The notes under the pieces: model-generated | Seen by the model: the letters and a program-made list of their open reading frames with translations, nothing else | Database searches by the model: none | Told to the model about the DNA's origin: nothing | Translations under genes and position numbers: made by a program | In this document: positions 35,692-47,300 of the stretch, one piece after another | How positions within the stretch are numbered: position 1 is the first letter of the stretch | Layout of the letters: each line of letters starts with the position of its first letter | Source: Mucilaginibacter sp. | Lineage (GTDB): Bacteria; Bacteroidota; Bacteroidia; Sphingobacteriales; Sphingobacteriaceae | Length of the DNA stretch: 64,000 bases | Assembly: GCA_030445275.1 (NCBI GenBank) | Contig: JAUCSE010000093.1 | Span: forward strand, 1-64,000 | Reading direction: 5' to 3'

Positions 35692-35913
35692 ATGGCAACA
35701 GTCAATACCGGCAATATCATCGTCGTCAGGCTCAAAAGGGTACGGGCCGACATCACCAACACCGCCGACCCGCATTACCGGGAGCCCGTGGACAGCAACG
35801 GGGTCCCCTGCAGGTTATCGGGTCTACCCCAGGCCACCAAAGCGAATAGCCAGGGCGACCCCGATTATATCGCCCCCTATCAAAACCTGGCTGCTTGCCC
35901 GATTAACGGGTAA
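35692..35913 (+). CDS. Small protein of the giant operon
   Basis: A 73-residue protein, basic at the start (NIIVVRLKRVRADI) and then YREPVDSNGVPCRLSGLPQA and YIAPYQNLAACPI, with two Cys. There is no signal peptide or membrane segment. I do not recognise a family. The start is 1 bp after the previous stop, so it is co-translated. It could be a capping or chaperone-like subunit. Confidence 0.6.
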   Translation: MATVNTGNIIVVRLKRVRADITNTADPHYREPVDSNGVPCRLSGLPQATKANSQGDPDYIAPYQNLAACPING

Positions 35914-35982
35914 ACGGCCCTGATCATATTCACCCAAGGCAAAAAGAAGAAAAAGAGCTCAATCAAACTCAAATAAAACCAT

Positions 35983-38172
35983 ATGGCCGGCAGTTCATCC
36001 AACTACATTCCCCAATTTGCGCCGCAATCGCATTTTTTTACAAATCCTGTAGCCATCACACAGTCTCCAGAACAAGCTTTCGGCCCTGTTTCTACAGATG
36101 ACTCCCCGGCAGAGGTGTTCCATGTAACCAGTAGCTTTACACTAACAGCCGACGCCAAGGCATTTGCCATTTGCACGGGTGTCGTACTGGTACAACCCCA
36201 AACCGGAAATGACAGCCTGGTGAATCTGATCTTAAGGCCTTTTAAGCAGCCCATATCGGGGCTCAATATCAAATACTTTATCTACCGGGGATTAAAAAAA
36301 GCTGATTTTTTTACCGGAGGCCTGGTACTGCCCGGAACAACCGGCAACTCCGATTTTATCAATAAAATCAATGCCGCCTTTGGTGCCTTTTATGCCAACG
36401 GCATCAAACCCGACTTTCTGGCTGCCTACATCGGTTTCGACCCGGCTAATCAACCCGATAGTATGCCGATAGCCAGTTTATTTTTCAAACAATCAGTCTA
36501 TACTACCAATAACGGGCAGCCCACCGAAACGCCTCAAACCGCCTTTGAGCTCCCCCTAATCGCCATGGGTGCTAGCCTAGGAAATTTTGCCACCGGAGAA
36601 TGCGGGATAGACATCGTGTTGAACTACGGCGACTACCAGCTTCCTGTACCCAATGATGAATTTGTATTTGACCTGGCCTATGCCCGTGATAACGACTACG
36701 CAATCGACCTGTCGACCGTTACCGATGATTTTAAAAGAAAACTGATCAAAGAGCAAATATTTCAGTTTTTGGATGCAGCGGCCTATTTCGGCTTTCACAG
36801 TACGGAACAAGGCATCGTGACGATCGATAACAACGGCACCAAAGTCAAAAAGACCGGAAATGCCGTTTATACCGACGTGATCCAACACTTTCAAACCAAA
36901 AACAACCTCTATCTCTATATTCAAAGCGACCGGACACGCTCCTATAATTTCTATGAAAATTATGGCAGGAGCGATAGTGATGATCATTCCCTGTTAGCTG
37001 GTTATACCCCAACCACCCTGGTACCCCAGACATATGATACCAAGGGCTGGCCCCTGATCATCGATAAGGGAATCCAGGCGCATAACAACGCCAGTAACCT
37101 CCTTTATCTACAGTTCGTCACCGACAACAACAGCAATACCATGCTTTACGGGCAGGTGGCCCAGATAGATAACGCACAGAGTAATAATTTTTGCGACGCG
37201 GATAACCTGAAGCTGCCCGACAATACCGACGATACACCCAGTACGTTAACCAAAGCGATTGTGTTAAGTAACCCGGCCACAGGCCCAAATGGCACCAAAC
37301 AGAATATTGCCACCTTTAATATTTTATTATACCAGGGTGTGGTATATGATTATATTTCGGCGCAAGTACCAGACGGACAAGGCGGTGCACTCAATGTATT
37401 GGCACAGCCTAATTTCTTTGATGATGTATTTGACCTGCTAAATGCCACACCTTTGTTAAAAGCAAGCGACAATATTGAATACTCCATTTTATCCTCACAA
37501 AAGGTAAAACTCATCAATCATTTCTATAATAACACCCAATACGGAATCTCAGCAGTACAAACCACTACCATTACTGATGTGATTGATACCGGAGATACCG
37601 CTACCCCAACTTTAAGCCGGGTAACGTATATGACAGACTCCGTTGATATTTTGAATAATGTGGTCGCTATTACGGGAGCGGTTACCGCTGATACCCAGTC
37701 TTCCCCATCGGTCTCCGGGGCGGTTACGGTTAATAAAACCTATGCTTTACCCACCCCCTTTTATTACGACATACAAGTATTTACAGACAGCACACAACTC
37801 ATCAATGGGCTATTATTGAAAACGACAGATAATTCGGTTCCCAATAAAATCATTTTAGGGTTAACCAAAGCAGAGGACGATTTATTAAGTGGGTTGATCA
37901 ACACTAATAACCTCGGAAACCCGAGACTGTATTTGATCAGCTTGTTCCCGGATAACAACCATCTGATATCAACAGAAAATATCGTGTATAGAAAATATAA
38001 GGTAGCGTTAGTTGGAGAAACAATTAACGGAGAATTAAAATCAGCATTTAATAGTGATGATATTGTTGCCTATTCTATTGACAGTAAAAGTTATTTCTCC
38101 AAAGGCTATACTGATTACGTTAATTATCAACCTATTACATCGTTGTTTTTAGATCTTGAAATCTCTTTATAA
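35983..38172 (+). CDS. Large beta-rich protein of unknown function (729 aa)
   Basis: The protein starts MAGSSSNYIPQFAPQSHFF, with no signal peptide. The pattern is beta-rich and low in Lys and Cys, with FHVTSSFTLTADAKAFAI, LILRPFKQPISGLNIKYFIY and YRGLKKADFFTGGL in the N-terminal third. It later has several Asn/Asp-rich loops (TKGWPLIIDKGIQAHNN). No enzyme motif is evident. The DNA becomes visibly more AT-rich from about 37.4 kb, towards the toxin gene that begins 2 bp after its stop. In polymorphic toxin loci such a partner could be a carrier or delivery component; this is inference from position. Confidence 0.6.
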   Translation: MAGSSSNYIPQFAPQSHFFTNPVAITQSPEQAFGPVSTDDSPAEVFHVTSSFTLTADAKAFAICTGVVLVQPQTGNDSLVNLILRPFKQPISGLNIKYFIYRGLKKADFFTGGLVLPGTTGNSDFINKINAAFGAFYANGIKPDFLAAYIGFDPANQPDSMPIASLFFKQSVYTTNNGQPTETPQTAFELPLIAMGASLGNFATGECGIDIVLNYGDYQLPVPNDEFVFDLAYARDNDYAIDLSTVTDDFKRKLIKEQIFQFLDAAAYFGFHSTEQGIVTIDNNGTKVKKTGNAVYTDVIQHFQTKNNLYLYIQSDRTRSYNFYENYGRSDSDDHSLLAGYTPTTLVPQTYDTKGWPLIIDKGIQAHNNASNLLYLQFVTDNNSNTMLYGQVAQIDNAQSNNFCDADNLKLPDNTDDTPSTLTKAIVLSNPATGPNGTKQNIATFNILLYQGVVYDYISAQVPDGQGGALNVLAQPNFFDDVFDLLNATPLLKASDNIEYSILSSQKVKLINHFYNNTQYGISAVQTTTITDVIDTGDTATPTLSRVTYMTDSVDILNNVVAITGAVTADTQSSPSVSGAVTVNKTYALPTPFYYDIQVFTDSTQLINGLLLKTTDNSVPNKIILGLTKAEDDLLSGLINTNNLGNPRLYLISLFPDNNHLISTENIVYRKYKVALVGETINGELKSAFNSDDIVAYSIDSKSYFSKGYTDYVNYQPITSLFLDLEISL

Positions 38173-38174
38173 TT

Positions 38175-40988
38175 ATGGCAGAAGCAGCAATATTTTTTGA
38201 CGGCAAGGTAAGGCAGACCACGAATTTATCGAATATTACTTTTAATAATAAAAGTGGTTTTGTGGCAACTTTTACTTTTAACCAGATAAAATACACCCAC
38301 CTATATAAAGATAAATTCAATCGTATCGATATAAACTCACCCGACGTAACCGCAGGATATTATGACGAATCAAAATTTCTGAAATATTTGGTAAAAGACG
38401 GAATCTCCATAAACGACATACCTGCTGCCAAACTTAGCCTAGACCAAATAACAGGTGCCGCTTTAAAAGATACGGTGCGGGTTCAGTATTTAAAAGTCAC
38501 GGCGCCTTATAATGATTTTTGCACCATCAATAAATACACCTGGAGCTTTGATCCTAGTGCCAAAGTTTTGGATGACCGTGATTTCACTATTATACTTCAG
38601 CCTGGCTATCAGTTAGTACCGGAAAAAGTACCGGTGTCATCGGTAGCCGAAAATTTTCATACTAAAAATATAGGATTAATTACCAGCTCGGATTTTACGG
38701 ATGATAAAAATCAGGGAGCGTATTATTTAAGCCTTGTCGCTTTGCAGATCCACCGGATAAACAGGGACATTTTTCCTTTATTTTACCAATCTACTGACTT
38801 AACCAATTACATAACGACCCAGAACATAGAATGGCAAACAGGCAGTATATTTATCCAGCCTTCCTTACAGGATGTCATAGATTATTTTACTAATCTTACG
38901 AATTTCTACAATGCGGCCTATGCTAACCAACTGGTCATAAAAGCCGCATCTGAAAAAACAAAATTATTTTGGCTCGCCTATTGTTTAAGCCCAAGCGGGC
39001 TATCTGTATTTTCAGTTTATGATAAGATATACATTATTACACAAGCAATATCGACAAGTAAAAGCTTTGCCTTGTATAATTTGGGAGTTAGTATAGTCGT
39101 ACCATCCATTGGCCCTAATCTGAAAGTATCAGATGCCGGTTGGGTTTCCAGGATCAGCCCGAAGCTTATTTTAAAAATAGTTGAATCGGTCACATTGGTT
39201 GAAACTCAGAGTGACGATTTTTCAGCCCAGTTAAACAGCATAGGCAATTTTGGCATTAATAAGGACGAAACGCTTTTTGAAGTAATTTATAATTTTTTAG
39301 GAGACAACCAAATAGGTAATCTCATAGGAGATAATAAAACCGGTAGAATTGTTGGCGGGATTTTCGGAAATCCCGATGACCGAAAAAATTTTATAACGCT
39401 TCTTAAAAAAATATGGGACACCTCCATTTATAACCCTCGTTACAATTCTCCAAAATATAGTCTGCCTGCCAATAACAACGGAGTATACCCCGAATCCTAT
39501 TATATGACCGATGCGGGCATTCAACACTATAACCCGGATAGTGCGACTGTTCTATTTGTGTTTGAAAGTACAGATACGTCAGATCCGATTTCTTACACAA
39601 ACTCTTTTGATTTTAGCCTTGAACGTAATAAGATCATCGCTTATAAAATCTTAACCATACAGATTCATGACGAACGCCCAACCAGTGAAACCAGCAAAAC
39701 ATTATATGGCAGCTATGACTTATACCAGCCAGTATCCATTATAGGCTATCAACCAGACCTGGATATTGCAATGCCCCAAGTAAATTGTTTTCCGCTGTTT
39801 TTCCTGTATTACGCTAATGATTATAAAGAAGTCAAAGACGCCGATGCGACAATCGAACTGCTTTTTAACCTGGCCTTAAACTTTACTGGTATAGGTGCGG
39901 TTGGAGATTTAGAATATTTAGGTTATTTAAAGCAAATATCCGAGTTTGGAAAACTGGCAGAACTACCGGCCTCAAAAGCGGTGCTATCCTGGGCTGCTGT
40001 AGAGGGTGCTAGCAGTGCAGTTCAACTTACTGCCGGTAATGCGTTGGCCATCTCGATCTATGTAGGTGGCACCACCACAGATCCACAATTGAAAGCTTTT
40101 ACTTCTAAGCTAGACCTATTTTTAGGGGTAGTATGCCTTGGTGCTATTTGCTACCATCCTTATGTCAAACAGCGGGTAGCGCTTGCAGCTTTTGATGTAA
40201 ATGCGGAATACGAGGCTTTAAAAGCCGCTCAAATCGAAACAAACCTATCTAACGATGCTATCAACGCTGTTAAAGCTTTTACGGATCTAATCGATGAACT
40301 AATTGCCACCATGCGGGATAAGTTAGTTAATTTACAACTCACCAATCCGAATACTATTTTATCGAGGTTTGATGCACTTGCTCAAACCAAAGAGATTCAA
40401 CTTAATTTCTATTATGATTTTTTCAATTTAAATGATAACACACTCTGGAATAAGTTAAACGAGATTTACGACATTAGTTTAGGACGCACACTTGTCGATG
40501 ACTGGCAAGAAATAAAATATTTAACAAAATACAGATCTAATATTGAATTTCTAGAATGCTATAGGTATATCAAAAATGACACAAAATTGCTGAAACATAT
40601 TTTTGAAGGTGAAATAAATAATGCAGGAAAAGGGGTCGGAGTCCATTCAATAGAGGCTGTGGATAATGGCTATGCTCAAATAAACTCAACTCTCCAGCCA
40701 CCAAACTTAGATGGATATTATCAAGTTACTGTTTCAGTACTAGATAATGGCGTACCAATAGTCAAAAACGGCTTTTCAACCTTTTTTAAAGATGTGTGGG
40801 ATAAACAAAGAGTGGTAGAAGAAATTTCATTTGCATTTACTAATAATAAAGTATTAGATAAAGGTAATCGATGGATAGGACTAATGAGTGACGGGAATAA
40901 ATGCGCAATAGTCATTCTGGGAGGTAACACAACTATAATTGACGCAACGACAAATATTAAAACAGCTTTCCCTTGGATTACATTTTAA
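38175..40988 (+). CDS. Large protein with C-terminal EndoU nuclease domain (candidate polymorphic toxin)
   Basis: A 937-residue protein with no signal peptide. Residues 1-~800 are of unknown family, with one hydrophobic stretch near 655-670 (LDLFLGVVCLGAICYH). From about residue 805 the sequence follows bacterial EndoU ribonuclease domains: KHIFEGEINNAGKGVGVHS carries two His (808 and 824), then PPNLDGYYQVTVSVLDNG, GFSTFFKDVWDKQRVVEEI and, at the end, the Thr-aromatic element KTAFP (Thr930, Phe932; many relatives have Tyr there). EndoU toxins cleave RNA, in known cases tRNA. Toxin domains at the C terminus of a large carrier, followed by a small AT-rich gene, are typical of polymorphic toxins. 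Confidence 0.75.
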   Translation: MAEAAIFFDGKVRQTTNLSNITFNNKSGFVATFTFNQIKYTHLYKDKFNRIDINSPDVTAGYYDESKFLKYLVKDGISINDIPAAKLSLDQITGAALKDTVRVQYLKVTAPYNDFCTINKYTWSFDPSAKVLDDRDFTIILQPGYQLVPEKVPVSSVAENFHTKNIGLITSSDFTDDKNQGAYYLSLVALQIHRINRDIFPLFYQSTDLTNYITTQNIEWQTGSIFIQPSLQDVIDYFTNLTNFYNAAYANQLVIKAASEKTKLFWLAYCLSPSGLSVFSVYDKIYIITQAISTSKSFALYNLGVSIVVPSIGPNLKVSDAGWVSRISPKLILKIVESVTLVETQSDDFSAQLNSIGNFGINKDETLFEVIYNFLGDNQIGNLIGDNKTGRIVGGIFGNPDDRKNFITLLKKIWDTSIYNPRYNSPKYSLPANNNGVYPESYYMTDAGIQHYNPDSATVLFVFESTDTSDPISYTNSFDFSLERNKIIAYKILTIQIHDERPTSETSKTLYGSYDLYQPVSIIGYQPDLDIAMPQVNCFPLFFLYYANDYKEVKDADATIELLFNLALNFTGIGAVGDLEYLGYLKQISEFGKLAELPASKAVLSWAAVEGASSAVQLTAGNALAISIYVGGTTTDPQLKAFTSKLDLFLGVVCLGAICYHPYVKQRVALAAFDVNAEYEALKAAQIETNLSNDAINAVKAFTDLIDELIATMRDKLVNLQLTNPNTILSRFDALAQTKEIQLNFYYDFFNLNDNTLWNKLNEIYDISLGRTLVDDWQEIKYLTKYRSNIEFLECYRYIKNDTKLLKHIFEGEINNAGKGVGVHSIEAVDNGYAQINSTLQPPNLDGYYQVTVSVLDNGVPIVKNGFSTFFKDVWDKQRVVEEISFAFTNNKVLDKGNRWIGLMSDGNKCAIVILGGNTTIIDATTNIKTAFPWITF

Positions 40989-41004
40989 ACTAAAATAATT
41001 TTTT

Positions 41005-41361
41005 ATGAGCACAGTAATAGACATCTATAAAATTCAATTTGTAAAGAAATTCTTAATCAACGAGTATATAAAAACTATAAGTTCACCAAACAGTGTACTT
41101 GATCAATTTATTACTGATTATAGGACCCCCAACAACGTAAATAACTTTTTACTTTCGGAAATAAATAATGTTCTAAATGGAATAAGTTCTGCGGAAACAC
41201 TGATATCTGAAAGCATGATTTCAGTAATAGTTTCAAGTAATATTTCTAAATTTTACCAGGACCCTGATTATTCTGTAACTGATAATCCTGATTATTCAAT
41301 GCCTACTCAAGATCTTAAAGAAATAGCCGAGGCCTGGATGAGTTATCTCGCCTCTAATTAA
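41005..41361 (+). CDS. Candidate immunity protein to the EndoU toxin
   Basis: A 118-residue, mostly helical, acidic-looking protein (FVKKFLINEYIKTISSPN, FLLSEINNVLNGISSAETL, DLKEIAEAWMSYLASN) with no recognisable family. It starts 16 bp after the EndoU gene and is much more AT-rich than the genes that follow. The small size, position directly after a toxin gene and base composition are those of immunity genes in interbacterial toxin loci. Function is inferred from context only. Confidence 0.6.
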   Translation: MSTVIDIYKIQFVKKFLINEYIKTISSPNSVLDQFITDYRTPNNVNNFLLSEINNVLNGISSAETLISESMISVIVSSNISKFYQDPDYSVTDNPDYSMPTQDLKEIAEAWMSYLASN

Positions 41362-41385
41362 CAATCATTTAATTACATTTTATTT

Positions 41386-44300
41386 ATGTCTGCTGTCACC
41401 TCAATAACCAAGCGATATTATCCTCAGCTATCCGAGCTGATAACCGTGGACGATCTACCCGATTTTTTACATTTCGCCGAGGTTGGGCTGAATAGTTTAT
41501 TGGATAGCATCCATTATAAAAACCTGCAATACAGCAAAAGCTACAGGGGTGATGGGGCATTTTACAGCCTGGATATTGTGACCAATAATATCGGAATCGA
41601 TCTGCCGTTCGGACTGCGTTTGGTACTCAACCCTGACACGGCCGGCGATAGTACCATTTCCGCTTTCCCCATATCCCTGCAATACCAATGGGAGGTCTTG
41701 GCCTTTTTAAGATCATTTAATTTGCAGAATTTCTCCTTTAGTCCGGAGGAATTTTACGAATTGGGCTTGCAGATATTTAAAATTACGGATGAGCAGGTTA
41801 TTAGCAACGTACTTAATTATTTTGTTACCCCTGCGAATGATACTACGAGCGTATACCAGCAGCTCATCAATGATATCAATGCGCTTTACCCAGCCGCCAA
41901 TCTAAGTTTACCTGCCGGGCAAACGCCTACCGTAACTTTGGTCGCCTCGCTCATCACCCAAAACCCGAATATCCCCAAAAGCATATCGGAACTGTTATTT
42001 GCGGCCTATGTACTGGACACCGACCTCGCGGTTACCAAAAACAAATTACAGCAATTTTTCAGCATCGTTGTCCCCAACGGCATCGAAGATTACATCACCA
42101 ACTTAATCAAACCCAGGATAAAAGCCACGCTGACACTTTCCGCCGGCCTGGAATTCCCGACCAATATTTTACAACCGGTCAATGCTGACGGATCTGTCAT
42201 CCCGGATACCAAAACCATTTTCCAGTTTGCAGAAGCCACTTTTTTTGCCGATACCGAAGCGGGCATCGGTTCGCAGCTCGAGCTGGCCGGTTCGCTTTTT
42301 CCGCAGTTATCCCGTATCGGGAAAACCCCGCTGACGATCGGTTTCACCAATGCCAAGCTTGATCTCAGCCGGACCACCAATATCCCGGAAGCGGATGCCG
42401 CGGGTTTCCCCGTCGACTTCATGGGGCTTTATGTACAGCATGCCACCATCGGTTTTAGCAGTTTCGGCAGCGATAACCCCAATAAGCCCAGTACAACCAT
42501 CACCGCTGATAATTTACTGATGGGCACCGGTGGGATCAACGGCACCATCACCCTGCAGGACAACGGTCACCTGAATCGCAATTTCGGCAGCTTTGAAGCT
42601 GCGCTGACTACTTTTTCCATCACTTTCCGGCACAATGCCGTGACCAATTGCGATATCAAAGGTAAGCTGACCCTGCCCCGTTTCACCACCAACGGACAAG
42701 CCTCGGTGGTGGATATCCAGGCCCACATCAGCGAGAACGGTGATTTTTCAATCACTGCCCTGCCCAGCGATAATTTTCCGCCTATAACCTTCCCGAATGT
42801 CTTCACTTTCCACGTACGGAGCCTGACTTTCGGCGAGAAAGATGGCCTGTTCTTTATCGCCGTAGCCGGTAAACTGGATTTTATCGCCGATATCCCGGGG
42901 CTGGGACAGATCCTGCCCAAAAACATAGAAATCAGGAAACTGGTCATCTGGGAGAACGGCGATATCGAATTTGACAGCGGCAGCATTAACCTGCCCATCG
43001 CCTTCAAACTGCAGGTCGGACCGGTCAATATGGAAGTGATCAGCATATCCTTGGGGCCCTACAGCAAGAAAGTCAACGGTATCGACCGCCGTTACCTGTT
43101 TTTTGGCTTTGACGGGATGGTCAACCTGGGTATTGGTGGTGTAGGCCTGAGCGGGAACGGTATCAAATACTATTTTACCATCGATGATAACGGGCAGGAT
43201 AAGCTCTTTGATTCCTTCCTGAGCGTAGATGGTATCGGCATCGACATCAGTATTCCCCAGGACAATCCTTCCATTATCCTCAAAGGTTACCTGCGTGCCC
43301 AGAACCCCAATACGACCATACCCGGTTCCAATGCCGGCACAGAATATAGCGGTACCGTTTCCGTGAAACTCCCCCAACTATCCCTCACGGGCAGCGCGGG
43401 CATGCGGTTAACACCCAGCATCCCTTCCTTTGTCGTCGACATCGGCCTGGAACTGGGTACATCGATACCATTGGGTGCCACCGGTCTCGGTATTTATGGT
43501 TTCCGGGGGCTCATCGGCGAACATTACCTGCCGTCCAAATCAGCTACGACCCCGCCTCTGCCTGACTCGGCCAGCTGGTGGGATTATTATAAAGCCAAAA
43601 GCACCATTACCCACCAGGAGGGCATCGAGATTGATAAATTCGCCGATAAATCGGGCGTTTCCCTGGGCGCCGGCATTTCGATCGCCACCGCTTTTGATTC
43701 CGGTACGGTTTTTTCCAGCAAATTGTTTGTCTTGTTGGGACTACCTGATGTGTTCCTGCTGCAGGGACAGGCGGCTATCCTGGCGGCACGTATCGGTCTC
43801 AATGATCATATCGACCCACCGTTCAGCGCCCTGATCGCGATCGACAGCAACTCCTTCCGCGGCAACCTATCGGTCAATTACCAGCTGCCTTCCGGCGGAT
43901 CGTTTTCGGGTGACGTATTTAACCTGCAGGGGACGCTGGATATGGCCTTCTTCTTTAACAACGCCTCGGGCTGGTACCTCAACATCGGTAAAGACCAGCC
44001 GGAAAGCGCGCGTGTACGGGCGAAGGTACTGACCCTGTTCCAGGGTTATGCCTACCTGATGATCTCTTCCCAGGGTTTCAAAGCGGGTGCAGGTGTTAGT
44101 TATAGTTTCAACAAGCATATCGGACCGGTCGGCGTTAATCTGAGCGCGTCCCTGGACCTGGGGGCTTTTGTCAGCTTCAGACCGGTACAGGTCGGCGGTT
44201 TTATCAGTGTCAATGGGGAAGCTTACCTGAAATTCTTCTGGTTAAAACTCGGTGTCGGTATCGGCATCTCTCTAGCCGTGGAAGCTCCGCACCCGTTCAA

Positions 44301-47300
44301 CATCAATGGCAAGCTCCAGATCAGGCTGCACGTGATCTTCCATACCTTTACGCTCTCCCTGCCCTTCAGCTGGCATTTCAACGACAACCGCGGGCCCTTA
44401 CTGGAGCCGCAGCCGGTTTTGCAATTACCTGATCCGGCGAAAGCCTATTCACCGGCCGTGGCCGTTAATATCCTGTCGAACGAAACGTTCCCGCTTAACT
44501 ATGTCAAGCAGATCCTGACCGGCGGACAGGCGATACCCGCACCAGACTCCGGCCTGTGGGCCTATAATTTCATCGATGCCACCGCGGCCACACTGGTGAC
44601 CGTCCCGCTGGATAGCTTTATTGACATCGAACTGCTCAAACCCGTTAAACCGGGTGCGGCATTGCTGGGTGGTGCCAGCAATCAGTTACCCGCAGGCTAT
44701 ACCGAACTACTGCCCCCGGTGAAAGGGATCAGCAACCAGGTCAAGCATGAATATACACTGACCGGGCTGGATATCTATGCCTGGAACGGTACCGGCAGCA
44801 ACGGCTCCTGGGTCCCCTATCATATCTATGAGGCGGTGAGCGCCATTGTCCATGATAATACCGGAGACGGAAGCATTGACCTGAGCACGCTGCCGCAGGG
44901 CTACTGGCAATTTACCGAACCCAACAAGTACAACAAAATACGGCTGCTGTCTCAGCACATGTTCAGCTATGCGAACTGGTCGGATACCCTGGTAGGCGGC
45001 CTGGACGCGCAAAACTTTGCCCGGAAGGACATCTTTTGCTATGAAAATATACTCAAAGAGGTAGATATCAACTGGAGGGCCGAGCCTTTGGATACCTCCT
45101 ACCACCAGGCCACCAGCGTGACGCTGAACGGGGTCTCCTTTACTTTTATCGACCTGGACGGCCTGGTCAAATTCAATGCCGCCTATAGCGGCAACAGCTT
45201 GTATCTTGAAAGTACAGGAGGCAGCATCCTCATTACGCTGCCGGTACCGGTGACCACTTTCAACCTTGATTTTGGGCCCAACCAGCACAATATCCGAATC
45301 TTTCCGGTCACCACGGTCTATACACCCGGAGCTTATGGCTGGGCTACCGGGCAGGACGACTACCTGCCCCCGCTGCAGCTTTCCAAGGATCAGCAAAATA
45401 CCAGTGTCGGCTATAATGACAGCACCCGGCCTGTTGACCGGATTTTACTCAGCATCGTGCCTACTGTTTTACCGGATTTCACCGGAGACCTGCTTATCGG
45501 CGGTTATTTCCGGTTGCCTGATCTTTATCTTCCGGTCGTCGATCCGCCAATCTCACATGAAACAGAAGCGGACAAAGCCCTGCTTTTTGTTTCCCTCTAT
45601 AACCAAAGTTTTGATCTTGGAGCCGTACAAAGCCGGCCCTATGGTGATCAGCAGGGCGCTGTGGGCCAGTGGCGCATGGAATCAACCGCAGACAGCGCCG
45701 GCAACCATACCGGGATCGTGGGTGGTGATCCGGACCGGATCCAGGGTTTTTACCAAAAAGATACCGGTGCACAAATACAACGGCATGACATTTACGCTTT
45801 CACGGCTAACGCGGATGCCTTGATCATTCCCTTTAACCAGGCCTTGCTAGTGGAAAACGAAAGTTTTGCCATAGAGGCTACCGTCATTTTTGACCCACTG
45901 GTTTCAGGCATCAGCACGCTCTTGTCCAAAATAAGCGTAGACCCAGTTAGCGGTTATCAGAAAGGATTTGCCCTGCATATATACCGGCCTGTACTGGACT
46001 ATGGCGCGACCTACACGGATCAGGCGGCTGTTCCGGAGTTCAACATTTGGCTGACCTACTACGCCGGAACGCAAAGCTCCGGTATAAAAGCTACGGAAAA
46101 ATACACCCTGGATTGTGCGACATCCACCTTGACAAGAACCCAATATAAACAGGTCCTGGTGTCCGTTAACCGAAGCACCGGAATGGTGGATATTTTCATC
46201 GATAAAGTTCTTAAAGCCAGTGCAGCGATACCTGCAGAACTGGCCCTCGTAGACCGACAGCCGAAGGTCACTTACCTGAACCAGTTAAGCTATCTGGCCG
46301 AAAGCCTGCAAAGACGTCATGAAGACAACCCGGTAACCAAAGACCAGGTGATCAGCAACCTCCAGGTCCTCGGCAATGGCCTGAACAAGACCATTCAACC
46401 TGTATGGCGCCCGGATACGATCTTTGCCATAGCGGTTAAAACCAAGGACGTGGTGGACCAAAACACCAGCGGAGCGGTGGAGCAGACCCAGCTATTCGGA
46501 TTCAGGACCGCCGGCCCCATCGGCCATTTCCAACAGCAAAGCGCAGCTTATCTCGCCCTGGCACAACAGGACCGCGCGGCGGAGTTTAAGCTGGCAGACC
46601 TGAAAAGCTATATCGACTATGAGCGCTCCTTCCCGGATGCACAGGGTCGTTATGACCTGAGTAAACCGGTGTTTTACCACAATCCGCAGATCAACCTGTT
46701 CTTCCTGCAGCCCTATATCAATGCCATGTATGCCAATTGGGACAGCTACCAGGGACTACCGGCAGTGCAGAGCAGCCTGGCGATATCCTTGCTGGATCTT
46801 TCCGGCGGAACGCTGACCCCCCAACTGGTCTGGTCGCAATTACCCGATATTCCTATAGACATCAACAATTACCGGTCTCTGCCCCCTGATCAGCAGATTC
46901 TTTTCCTGATGAACCTGGCTGCTTCCCAGGATACCTGTAACGAAAGTCCTTTATCCATCAAAAGAAGGATTAAACAGGGTACCTATCAGTTCCCGGACCT
47001 GCAGGCCAATAAACTTTATACTGCCGTCTTTAATGCAGTTTATCAACCCGGGACCCAAGCCGTACAACAGGCGGAAGTACACCGGTTCAGTCTGAAGTCC
47101 TCCCGCTTTGCCACCTTCCAGGACCAGGCCGGCAGTTTTATATTAACACCGGCTGCGGACTCCGGACAGTATGCCTTGTATACCATCCCGGTTTCCTTTA
47201 CCGCCGATGCGATCAACAATACGCTGAAAGTCCTGCTGGATGATGACCCGGCCAATGATCCGGACATGGTCTCCCGTTATGCGGTTAAATTCGATCGCCT

